Notes under the pieces: model-generated
Database searches by the model: none
The model's input: the letters and a program-made list of their open reading frames with translations, nothing else
What the model was told of the DNA's origin: nothing
Part shown: piece after piece, positions 9,001 to 18,687 of the stretch
Numbering within the stretch: the stretch's first letter is position 1
Layout of the letters: every line of letters starts with the position of its first letter
From: Acanthaster planci
Lineage: Eukaryota > Echinodermata > Asteroidea > Valvatida > Acanthasteridae
Reading direction: 5' to 3'
Length of the DNA: 43,908 nucleotides
Assembly: GCF_001949145.1 (NCBI RefSeq)
Contig: NW_019091389.1
Span: forward strand, 1,044,094 to 1,088,001
Translations under genes and position numbers: made by a program

Positions 9001-12000
9001 CTATTTCACAATGTACTTAAACTGCTCCAACACAGCTTATAGAGAGGGACTTACAGTAACCCCCCCCTTTCCTCTTGAAAACAACCATGTTAATCTTGAA
9101 AGTCAGACAAGAAAGACAAGTACACACTTGAGGAATCCAGTAAGAAGTTTCTCATTGGTAAGGCACTTCCCAAGGTAATCTAGCACCCTGTTGCCGGCCA
9201 GAAAATAAAGGTTGGTTTTGCTTTTCTTCCCTTTCTCTGCACCTAGAAGCTTGATAGACTGTCAGAGAAAAAAATCAGCCATAAATAAATTACACCGACT
9301 GACTTTGGAAGGAACTTGAAATTACTTTTCACATGGTTTATCATGGATCATTCTTGGCTAATTTATTGCACTGTCATCCAAGTTGCATTCTGTCCATTTT
9401 TTTTAAAAGAGAAGTCCCATTTTAGAATGTAAGCTTTGAAGAGACAAAAAAATACCCTGCTAAAAATGGAGAAAAGAAGAAATTCTACTTCTTGTTTTCA
9501 AGCAACAATTAAATTCTGTACAATGATCTAAACCGTCAAACAACAAATAAGCCCAAAACAAATAAAAACCATAAAAGCGCCTTTTAAATGAATTAAGAAA
9601 TTTTGGAAATATGGCAAAATGTGCATTCAAATGGTGTGATTTTTTAAGTTTGATAATGTTTCAGGACGACGTGATGCTAAACCCGATCCGTTTCCATTCC
9701 GAGTCTGTTTGAAGTGTCTGGAAGTGGGGACAAAAGTTGACTACAGCTCTCAGTACAGTGATGCCCTTCAAGCCTGACGAATTTGTGATACCAGTCTTGA
9801 CTTCTATATTTGCTCACCTGCAGATGACTAAGATTGGCAACATGGGTCCCACAGCAAGTGTTGGCTTCGATGGTCTCGATCTCTACGATGCGGACTTGGC
9901 CGACGTGATCATCGGGCAGTCCTCTTGTTCGTACCTAGTGGAAACATCAAGGGGTGGCTTCTCTATGACTGAGAGCGTTTCGTCTCTAACAAATTTGAAT
10001 CTTTGTCACTCACTGTTCATTCCGTAGCAATGGCAATTAAGACACTTTCTCATACTGCCGAATGTATCTTCTTGGTGGACATACAACTGAAGCCACAGGT
10101 TTACATACACCTGCACAACAGATTTCCACAATGTTTTTGGACTCAACCGTTTCCCAGGACCAGTTGCTTTGTAACTCAGTTGCATTGGAATTAGAGCTCA
10201 TTTTCAACACAAATATTAGACCAAAATCAGGTTTTTAAGATGGCTTCTTGGCCATTTGGGGGAAAATGTGTTCAAAATCTGCTTCGCCAACAGTTTACAC
10301 ACATCTCTTCAGCCCTCTAAGTTTGGTGCTTCAGGAAATAAGGTAATGTATCCCCTCTGACGTTCTTTGGAACTGTATAAGTTGCCATGCACTCTTGAAA
10401 CACACCCAGGTGTTGATCACCGTGGAAATGGCTGGGAATTACACTAAGGACTTAAGGGAGCACATTTTCATAGAAACGACAGATCAACTGCTGATCAATA
10501 GGTGAAGACATGCAGCAATTCAAGAGGTTTGTCAAAAGATCATAGAATACACCGCATCTTGGTCATACAAGATCTGTTCCACACGGTTTGGGAAGCCATT
10601 TGTAGGCACTCTGAGCGTGTATGCTCTCCGCAGTTCCAATCTTCTTGATTACTCTTTCAATTAACCAACAGGTTGATTTGTTTACTGGGCAATTTTCATG
10701 CCAGGCCCAATTCACTATAATGAAGAAACAAGTAGTCAATCTGGAGGAGTTTGTTTTGTTAAAGAGCAACTCGAAGGAAAACATGTTTTCTCTGATTTTA
10801 TCTGTTCAAATAAACATGGAAGCATCCAAATTGATTCTGAGAAGACAGAGAAAATGAGGGGAACCCTCGCCCTGTGTTTGTGGTGGATAAACCCTTGTGC
10901 ATGTCAAACAGTGCATGTAGCCATTGTTTGGCATACACAAGGGTTTATCCACTACCAACACAGGGCGAGGGTTCCCCTCGTTTTCTCTGTTTTCTCAGAA
11001 TGACACAATCTACAGTCAGCATTTTCAGAATTCGCATCTTGGCATGAACAGAAAAAAGCCCTTTTTAGCTTGTTATAGTTGAGCTCTGAAGACAAATGAC
11101 ACTGCATTTGATGTGGATGCTGCCATATGTATTTAAACAGGTGAAATCAGAGAAAACATGTTTTCCTTTGAGTTGCTCTTTAAAGTGTCTTTACAATCCC
11201 CATCATTCAGTTGGTCATTTTGACTGCAACCTTTTGTTTCTTCTTCTCACTTTCTTGCTTAAAAATGTTGGAGATCTTTGGTTTATGAAATTTTCTAGCC
11301 ATTCATCTCAAAGGAAGCCCTAATTTTCATAAAGTGGTTTTCGAGTGAGCAAAACAGAAAATGTGACCAAATAATTAATACAGCGATTAAATTATTGAGC
11401 AAACAACTAAGGCTATTGGGTCTATCCTAAACAGAGCTCTTAACACAAACTCTACTTAATTTGAATCATCAAAAATCAACCAATGGTACTTTTCTAGCCC
11501 CTTAACTTTCAAGGTCACCAAGCCCCACGTAAAATAATTTACTTAGGCTCCATCATTATCATTCCAACCAAATCCTACCCAACCTTCCTGTAGATTTTGG
11601 AGTTTCTGGTTTACATTAGTTTTCATTTTCTTACGCTATTGAGCACTGAAGATCCTAGATCTACAAGTCTTGGCGTCATCGCCAGTTGCTTCCTGATTGC
11701 TGTGTTGACTTCTTTCTCCAGTTCCTGCATCTCCTCTACACCAATCTTGGGTGTATCCATCTCGATGAAGGATTTCTCCTTGCCGAGATCCCTGAGCAGA
11801 TGAAACAAATCTACTTAGACTACAGAGGAGCCAGGAACTCACTGTTTCACCATTCAATCTAACCCCCTAAGTCGGTTTCTAATGTCATGGCACTAATCAC
11901 CGATACTGTATTTTACCAATAAAGGGGCTTAGTTCATTTCACGCAGAACTTATGATAATTTTGAAAAAAAGAGTTCTGCCCTTACAACATTTTATGTATT

Positions 12001-15000
12001 CTTAGTGTTTGTCTGAGAGCTTGCAAAAAACTCACAAGCTTACTCAAGTGAGACTTGAATCCACAACCTCCACTTACTACTGAAAATGTCTTAACCACTC
12101 GTCCACCATGCTTGCCGGGGTCAGCTGGCCGGTCCATGTCAGACGTAGCAGTGGGCATCGCAAACTATTTCAAGGTGTGCCTTGCGTCAGGGAAATGTTA
12201 AGTTTAATAATGAGTTTTGCCCATACACTGACATATGTTCACAATGCAAGCTCTTAGACAAGCGCTGATTATACAGTAATATGAACATACGTCGGTGTAA
12301 GAGTAAACTTGTTACTAAAATTAAAATCGCCCTGACGCAAAGTACATCTTGAAATAGAACTTATGAATTCATGACATACATTAATCTACTTGTACAGACA
12401 AAACAAGACTTTTTGCAAACTGAATACAAATTGTGTCTCAGATACAATAAAACCAGACTTGTCTGACTCACCAAGATGTTGTGGGCCATCCATACCTCTC
12501 TTCTGCGATAGCTGTTATCAAATGTTGTGCTAGGATAAAAGAAGTTGCAGAGAGCACATTCACGTAGCAAATGGAAATGTGGCCGACTCTGTGGCACAGT
12601 GAACAAAGCTGAATTTATATCAGGGAGTGAAATTTCTTCAACACTGGCAAAGTCAAAATAAAACTGTTATAAAATTCAGACATGGGCTTTTTAAACACTG
12701 CTTTGGCAGTGTGATGTGTACTTTTTGAAAGACTCCTTGCGACATTTCCTCTTTTGAGTCATAATGAAAGGAAAAAGACTGGAGTGCTTCATCCACACCT
12801 GAGTGTTGCTGCATGTGGTCAAATCGCCTGGTCCAATCAACCTTCTGCAGGATCTCTGTGCCCGGTTCAATGGCCGTCTCAACAAAAAGGACAGCGTCAC
12901 CTCCCCTCCTTGTCACCCGATGGACATCGATGCCATTCATCTGGGTGGACACACAGAGAAGTGGACAGGGGATCAGGATTTCCCAATACTGGCAGGGATG
13001 CCGTCAACGAAAGGCAACTATTGAACTCGAACCTCTTGAACAGTTTTGCTAGGAAACTTGAAGAATCTTCCCACATCCACAGACTATGCCGGCACCCTAC
13101 GCTGTGTTCTTAACACCCAGGCAACCTTTATGTGGCATACAATTCTACTCACACATCTAACTTAGAAAGCCTTCACCTGAGACGGGTTAGGTTAAATTTT
13201 AGGGTTTGTTAATTATTGGTATTAATTTGACCTTTGTTTGCTTCATTGCCCACCCACAAACAACAACGATCACAAATAGACAAAACACTGTATTTAATAT
13301 TTCAAATCCGAAACCTATTTTTCTGTAGAACCTGTAACGTGCAAATGAATCTCTGTATGAAACAGACGAAAGGAGTTTGTACTGAGTCCTGTTGTGTGAA
13401 GCTATTCCCATCACCTTTTCATACTGACAAAAAAAAATGGAAGCAACCACTCAGACGCATGGACCACATCTTCGCCAAACAAGGCAAAGTCCAAAAAGAC
13501 AGGCATATTGAGCAAATCACACACATCACATGCACAATGTGGCAATGCAAAGTTATCTCGCGTTGTGGCCTTTTGAACATGCAGTTTTGCCAACCTGTAC
13601 ACAGGGGCTTTCATCTCGGTAAATCTGAGCTGGAATATAATGCTGTTATTAAGGGAACGTTGGCTGGTAAAAAAAGAACTAATGGACTTGGGAGACAAAC
13701 AACTTAGACGAAGGTTGCCAAGGTTATCTTTACTGCTCCTGGAATCAGGGGTATAGCAAGGGGGGCACTGGCACCCTATGGAGGCCTTTTGTCACCATTT
13801 GGCCATTTGACGCCTTTTTCCACTTGACATTCATCTGGTAGATACAGGAAATATATGGATGCCCAGCATTTGAACTTCCCAACCAGCCTCATCTTAATTA
13901 CATCAGTGTTGGGGATGGGCAAGTTAGCAAAACAAAAGCTATCGAAAAATTCCAGCATGAATGCAGCTGAATATTTTCTATTACAAACATTCAGAACAAA
14001 AGGCCTTACCGTTCCTCTGTCATCCGGCTGAAATAAAGAAAATAGAAAAGAAACGAGTCAAAACATCTTCAGAGGAAAACCTTGTACCTATTATTGTGTT
14101 CAACTGACATTTATATTAAGCACTACAGATGTGCAGAGGTGCGCAAAGATTACATGAGAATATAAAACCTTAAGCTTAGCTCAGTATAGCCAAGGTTAGA
14201 CAACAGCTTCATCACACTGCAACTTATGTTCAAGGTATCAATTTATCCTGCCAAAGTGAACCTTTCGACAACACTTTTTTCAAACTTTTTACAGATGGAA
14301 TAAACTAAAAGTTCATTCGCACATCTGTGCTTCTTATGTCTAGAATTAAATAAATGCGAAGTTTCGAAGAAGTAAATATGACTACACTCTAGGACCTAAC
14401 ACTACGTGTTTATAGAGACTATACAACAGTTTCATGCTTCCATTGTAAACACTGCGAACAAACCTCTCATGTGAAGACTTACAATGTAAGCTATTCCCCT
14501 GCCATATCGCTCAACATAGCTGTTATGTTTTAGTCCGGGAACCAGACTAACAGTTCTTATGCATTTCATTACAAATGTGTGAGTGTCCAATTAAGTCTTC
14601 ACATGAGAAATTCACTTGGGATGTTTATGACCGAAGCAGGGAGCTGTGATATATTTTCTACATACACATCGCCCACGGACGTATTGACTTATTCCCAACC
14701 AAGACTGGTTGTCCAGCCTGGGCTAAGCACAGTAGCAGTGCATCATAACTGAGTCCAGCATCTGCCTGCCAGTGATTTGGACAGTTTGCAAATCAGAATT
14801 CCTTGCTTGGAGTTGAAACACTGATAAACATTAATACCCTCAGTGCAGCATGAGGTGGCTTTGTTACAACCCAAGTACAGCATCTGTCCCAACTACGACC
14901 CAACTACATGTATAACACTGTACCAACTATTTTTGAGCCCGTCTCAACCATATACATATAGTTGGAACAAGCCCAATTATAGTTGGGACAAATGCTAGAC

Positions 15001-18000
15001 TGGTAGTTGGGGCATAACAGCACAACTTAAAAAATGATACGTTACAAGTAAACAGGTTCAACAGTACCCCCTGAACTGTGGGGTTCATCATCTGCCTCAC
15101 TTCTACGAATGTAGCACAGCAGACGACGAACCCAATAATTCTGGAGGTAGTTTAACACTTCAAGAATCCATCTTTTCATTTGAAAGTGGATGCTCAAAAA
15201 CTTGTGACTGATACAGCATTGTTGTCAGAGCAGCTCATCATGGAGAATAACCTCCTGGTCAATCATATCCTTCTCTGAAAAAATTGAAAATAGATTCAGT
15301 CAATACCTGACCTCCCCCCTCTGGAAAAAGAACAGTATCTTCTGTGATGATCTCATAGCCCTGAAGTGTTTGCTTCTTGCCATTGACTACTTGCTTGAGC
15401 TCAGCGGGCGTGCAAGACACAACTTTTGTAGTTAACTGTGAAGGTTAAAAACAAATCAAAGGCATAATTTAGAATGTTGTTCTATATCATTGATGATATA
15501 CACATAGTTTCAAGCACAAAGGCCTATCCTTTTGGTAGGCATGAGGTCACCTGGTCTTGTTTCCTGTCTCTGATTGGTCAGTGGTGGCTGTTACTTTTGT
15601 CACACCCTCTGGAACAATGTTGTGGTCATGAGGGAAAGCCCAAAACATTGTCCCAACATTACACTTTTTCATTAACCTTAATCCCTTAGGGTGTATGTAA
15701 AACTACATTGAAATTGGAGGATTTGGGACTGTTAGGGATGTCTCAAAATTTCATGGTTTCATGTTATACCAAAAAAGTAATGTACATGTAGGGCCTATTC
15801 ATTTTTATTGCTAAAAAATAAAAGGCCCTAAATTTGCAGGAGACCCAATCTCAGTTGTATCCCTGAATGTAGAGTATACATTTGAAACCCTCTTTTACAG
15901 GGAGATTTTTGGGGGGCCGGAGTGAAATCGTTGAATAGATTCTGGTTTTCTAATTTAAACATTTTCAAATGAATCACCAAATTGGGGAAACTCATCAGAC
16001 TGAAATTTCGTCCCAAGTCACGAATATAGTCTATTCCCTACACAAATTGAATGGAGGGCTTCCCCTTTGCCTCACGCGTCCGACCAAGGTTTTCTGGATG
16101 AATGCCTACCACTGCTGGTGGTCTTACTAATTACCATCAACACGCACAGTCCATCAGCATATCACATCGTCAACACACCACCAACACCTCTGAAAGACTT
16201 GGTACAGCCTAGGGCCTACAGCCCAAGTTTTGCTAGAATGCAAAATGGAGGTCAATGGCTAAGCTGCTTAGAGATAATATTTTTTGTGCGAAAATCCTCC
16301 ATTTTTAACATTGGAATGTAACCTCAAACCACTGAAAATTCTTGTTTAGCCCAAATATTGCAGTCCTGTGCCTCTTGAGTCTTAGGCTCTTTAGCTGAAT
16401 TATACTGCATTTTGGATGTGTTAACGTTACTATCATGTGTTGACGGTTGGTTGACGGTGATTAGTAAGACCATCCGTGGTAGGACCCACTACCGGAGAAC
16501 ATGTGCAAGGACATGCGACATAGACCTATGAGGGGGACTGTATACTTGTGGACCCCCCCAGTTTTTTGACATTTTGATCTTGCAAAACTGGGAAGTCCCC
16601 CTAAAAAACAAAGGCAACATTCTCTTTATTGTGCTGACCCTATTTTCGGGAAAATTCCAAATTGTAAACTGTGAGAAAATGTGACTTTCTTACTGATAAA
16701 CTAACCGTGCAAATTTGAATCCACAATGGGTCACATGTTAAAGGATCCAGGAAATGAATTTTTCTCAGAATCACTTTTTGTGTATCTCTGTACTCTTTTT
16801 CCATGTATGAAGACTGTTTGACATGTTCTTTGAGTTACGTAAACTGAGAAGTGCACTTTTTCAAACATTAAAAATTGACCAAGCATTTCTGGACAAGTGA
16901 GGGCGCTTTTGCTTTGATGTAAATCCAGGAAGACATGGTTCAGGTTGCATGTTTTCATGTTCAAATTGTGAACCCTAAATCTGGGAACAGTTCTGTGACA
17001 AGGATTTTTGCTGGATTGTTGCCATATACTTACACAGCAATAAATTGCCATAGAGAATGAAATCTGCCATAGCAGTGGTTAAAAAAATTGACAAATTTTC
17101 TGTGCACAAATCAGTGCAACATTGAGATTCAGTGCCTTGGATGACATCATAGTTCTGCTCACGAATATGCAAACTGCATTAGCATAAAAACCAAAAAAGC
17201 ATCAAAATATGGGTTGAAATTGCAAAGCAAATATTCAAAATAAAGTTCATTGAATCCAAAAGATGCGATTTCAAGGATTTTTAGTAAAATTTATAAAATA
17301 TTTCTATTTCATGGTTCCTTTAACCACTTCCTGCCAGGGAGCCCGGTTTCGGGCACTGTGTGTTTATACACGTGGCCGGGGTCTCCAAAATCGGATAAAG
17401 GGAACTGGGCCTTCTAACAAAAGACCGTCCTCGGAACAAAAAACCAGGCTGCTGCCGCGCTGGACTCATCTAGGCTTACTCTTCCAAAAACTAGGCTGTC
17501 TTCTGCTGGAGAGAGGCTGTTTTCTGTGGCTGGTCCCTGTCTCTGGAACCAGCTTGAAGTTCATCTTAGAGAGTCTAGGAATGTGGAGAGTTTTAAGACC
17601 GGGCTGAAGACGCACCTTTTTTTAAACAAGCATTTTTAGTTTCTTAGTATCGATTTTCATTATGGTACAAGTAGGTTTTATTTATTTATTTATATTTTGA
17701 TGTACAGCGCCTGGGAGCAGGTTGATGGATTGGGTGCTTTATAAATGTCAATTATTATTATTTATTATTACCGAAATTTTTTCATTCTCAATAGTGGAGA
17801 AAATTCAGCCCTGTTTTGAAGCAGTATACCACAGTTTGGGGCATTTAGAGCGAATGGATTACCACCGGGGACATGTGGGTGTAAACGTCCATTAATTGAA
17901 ATGATGAATTTTTGAAGAATTTTGAAAACTGAAAATCTTGAAAGAGTCCTGATTATGTGCACTGCATTTTTCAAAACACCTGACAGCAAGTATTAAAACA

Positions 18001-18687
18001 CTCACAGTTTCCCCTCAAAATTTCCCTTAAAACTCAAAACCCTACCCTCTTTTGACAACATTAACCCTGCAGTTATTGAGCATGATGTCACTTTCATCTC
18101 CTAAGGTGAATTCAACAGTTAAAATGTAGCTCTCCCTGGGAAAAAATGTTGCATCCTGACTCCACTTTTCTCATCATATACTGGCCTATATTATCTCAAT
18201 TAAAGTCAGTCATTGCAGACTGACAGAAATGCTGGAAAGACATGGATTCTGGACTGAGAAATATTTACCGATGTTATTGGGAAATACTTACAAAATTCTC
18301 TTTACTCCCAATTAAATAGACTTTGTACACAACTGCTGAAGTAAAGTCAGGATGCAACATTTTTTCCCTCCTTTCTATTATAGGAACAGGGTCCCCAAAT
18401 TTACAATCCCCTAACTGACACGCACAATTGCTTGGCCCATATGATGCGTGCATGCTGAACACTCTTGATGGGAGTTCTGTGTTTATCGGTAACTTTACAA
18501 CCCTCAGTTTTCATCAATTTTTTTTTCTCAAATCACAATTAAGATAGACCAGTTTACATGACAATTATGTCATCCTCAATATATACAAAACATTATCGCT
18601 GTGTCTGATTCGCTTTTTAGTGAAAAGCACGAAAACAGATAGGCCTACCTCTTTCAAGTAACTGTTCTTTTGACAGGCGAACGCCAT
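5889..18687 (-). CDS. AARSD1: Alanyl-tRNA editing protein AARSD1 (AlaX-type), complete 12-exon gene
   Basis: Exons in transcript order: 18649-18687, 15307-15435, 14010-14027, 12799-12940, 12472-12529, 11635-11791, 9818-9934, 9128-9258, 7990-8056, 7402-7548, 6536-6630, 5889-6021. All introns are GT-AG, phases agree, and the total of 1233 nt encodes 410 aa, close to the roughly 412 aa I recall for human AARSD1. The protein starts MAFACQKNSYLKE. It carries PEGGGQPDDRG (51-61), RVTRRG, VDWTRRFDHMQQHSAQH (zinc ligands H108, H112), RGLPDDHVG, TCCGTH (C208, H212), GAEKGKKSKTNL, LHRKEGD and a basic tail GRYQGKANKMSKR. AARSD1 proteins are free-standing homologues of the AlaRS editing domain that hydrolyse Ser-tRNA(Ala) in the cytosol. 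The zinc site is complete, so activity is expected. Transcription runs divergently from MBD5/6. Confidence 0.95.
6536..6630 (-). CDS. AARSD1: AARSD1 exon 11
   Basis: Encodes residues 336-366, including LLTAGDEKGAGMFLAAGP, similar to the human FLTVGDEKGGGLFLLAGPP. The donor GTGAGT leaves Lys367 split. Confidence 0.9.
7402..7548 (-). CDS. AARSD1: AARSD1 exon 10
   Basis: Encodes residues 287-335, starting STTMLLRDLAALEAY and containing VLVLHRKEGDLEFLNMIANE, which corresponds to the human LHRKEGDSEFMNIIANE segment. Both ends are in phase 0. Confidence 0.92.
7990..8056 (-). CDS. AARSD1: AARSD1 exon 9
   Basis: Encodes CGPDGHPQAAEKIQKSLKVA plus N-K (265-286), matching the helix after KCG in human AARSD1. 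The acceptor is TTGACAG, and the donor GTAAAG is in phase 0. Confidence 0.85.
8640..8956 (-). mobile_element. tRNA-derived SINE in AARSD1 intron 8
   Basis: The minus strand from 8956 reads GGAGCATGTGGCCTAATGG, and about 40 nt later GGGGGTTCGACTCC: an A box and B box of a tRNA-like Pol III promoter. The tRNA-unrelated body that follows includes CCCTTGGCAAGCCACTTCACC and GGACTGGCATCCCATCC, phrases of the kind found in many animal SINEs. The 3' boundary is approximate. It is oriented the same way as the host gene. Confidence 0.75.
9128..9258 (-). CDS. AARSD1: AARSD1 exon 8
   Basis: Encodes residues 221-263 beginning SIKLLGAEKGKKSKTNL. Lys264 is split. The reading frame selects donor GTGTGT after CTCAA, giving K-C-G across the junction with exon 9. 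Other GT dinucleotides here would break the frame. Confidence 0.9.
9818..9934 (-). CDS. AARSD1: AARSD1 exon 7 (CCGTH zinc ligands)
   Basis: Encodes residues 182-220, VRTRGLPDDHVGQVRIVEI then TCCGTHVANLSHLQ. C208 and H212 are the second pair of zinc ligands of the AlaX/AlaRS editing fold. Both ends are in phase 0 (acceptor CCACTAG, donor GTGAGC). Confidence 0.94.
10759..11183. repeat. Fold-back element with a second palindromic element nested inside
   Basis: The arms 10759-10833 and about 11107-11183 are inverted copies, sharing AAATCAGAGAAAACATGTTT and GTTGCTCTTTAA. Inside, 10834-11001 is itself a near-perfect palindrome from ATTCTGAGAAGACAGAG to its complement, with arms of about 75 bp and a short loop. 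It lies in AARSD1 intron 7. No transposase ORF is present, so both parts look like MITE-type non-autonomous elements. Confidence 0.88.
11635..11791 (-). CDS. AARSD1: AARSD1 exon 6
   Basis: Encodes residues 130-181, DLGKEKSFIEMDTPK through LVDLGSSVLNS, corresponding to the human LGRFRSAIELDTP region that leads out of the zinc-binding half. It ends in phase 0 at donor GTAAGA. Confidence 0.9.
12045..12125 (-). mobile_element. tRNA-like head of a SINE-type element
   Basis: The minus strand reads CATGGTGGACGAGTGGTTAAG, resembling a Ser/Leu tRNA A box, and further on GTGGATTCAAGTCTCAC, a degraded B box. It adjoins the fold-back at 12166-12357. The same pairing occurs at 41225-41575. Confidence 0.65.
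12166..12357. repeat. Fold-back element, ~75-bp arms, in AARSD1 intron 5
   Basis: The left end ATTTCAAGGTGTGCCTTGCG and the inverted right end ATTTCAAGATGTACTTTGCG match, with similarity continuing through the GCGTCAGGG, TTAATAATGAGTTT-like and TACACTGACATATGTTCA segments to a short central loop. No ORF is present. It resembles the element at 41225-41395. Confidence 0.85.
12472..12529 (-). CDS. AARSD1: AARSD1 exon 5 (second half of the HxxxH motif)
   Basis: Encodes QHLITAIAEERYGWPTTS (111-128) with split codons at both ends (A110, W129). It completes HSAQH; my memory of human is HSGQH, while Ala at this place is common in AlaRS/AlaX. The acceptor is ATCCTAG and the donor GTGAGT. Confidence 0.9.
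12799..12940 (-). CDS. AARSD1: AARSD1 exon 4 (first half of the zinc motif)
   Basis: Encodes residues 63-109, including VTRRGGDAVLF, EPGTEILQKVDW and RRFDHMQQHS. It ends in phase 1, so residue 110 (Ala) is split. The first zinc ligand, H108, is here and its partner H112 is in exon 5. Confidence 0.92.
14010..14027 (-). CDS. AARSD1: AARSD1 exon 3, an 18-nt microexon
   Basis: The minus strand CCGGATGACAGAGGAACG encodes PDDRGT, flanked by acceptor TTTCAG and donor GTAAGG. It bridges the GGGQ of exon 2 and MNGIDV of exon 4, recreating the conserved run GGGQPDDRGT. Both borders are phase 0, so skipping it would delete exactly six residues next to the editing pocket without a frameshift. Confidence 0.9.
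14465..14608. repeat. MITE-like element with 17-bp terminal inverted repeats
   Basis: TCTCATGTGAAGACTTA at 14465-14481 is repeated inverted at 14592-14608. The 144-bp element lies in AARSD1 intron 2 and has no coding capacity. Confidence 0.75.
14880..14995. repeat. Palindromic element built from GTTGGGAC/GTCCCAAC words
   Basis: GCATCTGTCCCAACTAC at about 14880-14896 is inverted at about 14979-14995, and further CCAACTA/TAGTTGG pairs lie between and just beyond. It is in AARSD1 intron 2. Confidence 0.7.
15307..15435 (-). CDS. AARSD1: AARSD1 exon 2
   Basis: Encodes residues 14-56, from LTTKVVSC to DTVLFPEGGGQ. The PEGGGQ loop is the glycine-rich motif typical of AlaRS/AlaX editing domains. 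The acceptor is TTCACAG and the donor GTATTG, and both ends are in phase 0. Confidence 0.93.
16105..16483. repeat. MITE-like element, ~35-bp terminal inverted repeats
   Basis: CCTACCACTGCTGGTGGTC at 16105 and the inverted right end at 16483 (CCTACCACGGATGGTC) match with a small indel and continue TTACTAATTACCATCAAC / TTACTAATCACCGTCAAC. About 379 bp in AARSD1 intron 1, with no coding capacity. Confidence 0.82.
17410..17770 (+). mobile_element. 5'-truncated non-LTR retrotransposon: reverse-transcriptase ORF C-terminus and 3' tail
   Basis: The frame ending at TAG 17637-17639 reads TRLSSAGERLFSVAGPCLWN, then ESRNVESFKTGLKTHLFLNK. This pattern (ERxFSVAxPxLWNxLP...SFKxxLKTHLF) is the usual C-terminal end of ORF2 in CR1/L2-type and related LINEs. 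After the stop come AGCGCCTGGGAGC, TGCTTTATAAATG and a TTATTATTATT-type tail, as in LINE 3' ends. It is antisense to AARSD1 within intron 1. No complete reverse transcriptase is present. Confidence 0.8.
18649..18687 (-). CDS. AARSD1: AARSD1 exon 1 (start codon)
   Basis: The minus strand reads ATGGCGTTCGCC and so on, encoding MAFACQKNSYLKE, and ends GAG before donor GTAGGC (phase 0). The human protein as I recall it begins MAFWCQRDSYARE, which supports this start. The 3.2-kb intron 1 that follows holds a LINE fragment and a MITE. Confidence 0.92.

Noticed and set aside
13234-13707. 157-codon + strand ORF
   Set aside because: Lies in AARSD1 introns, antisense, without any recognisable domain, and its composition looks like translated non-coding DNA.
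17263-17607. 114-codon + ORF
   Set aside because: Wrong frame of a LINE 3' fragment; the meaningful frame is the one ending at 17637-17639.
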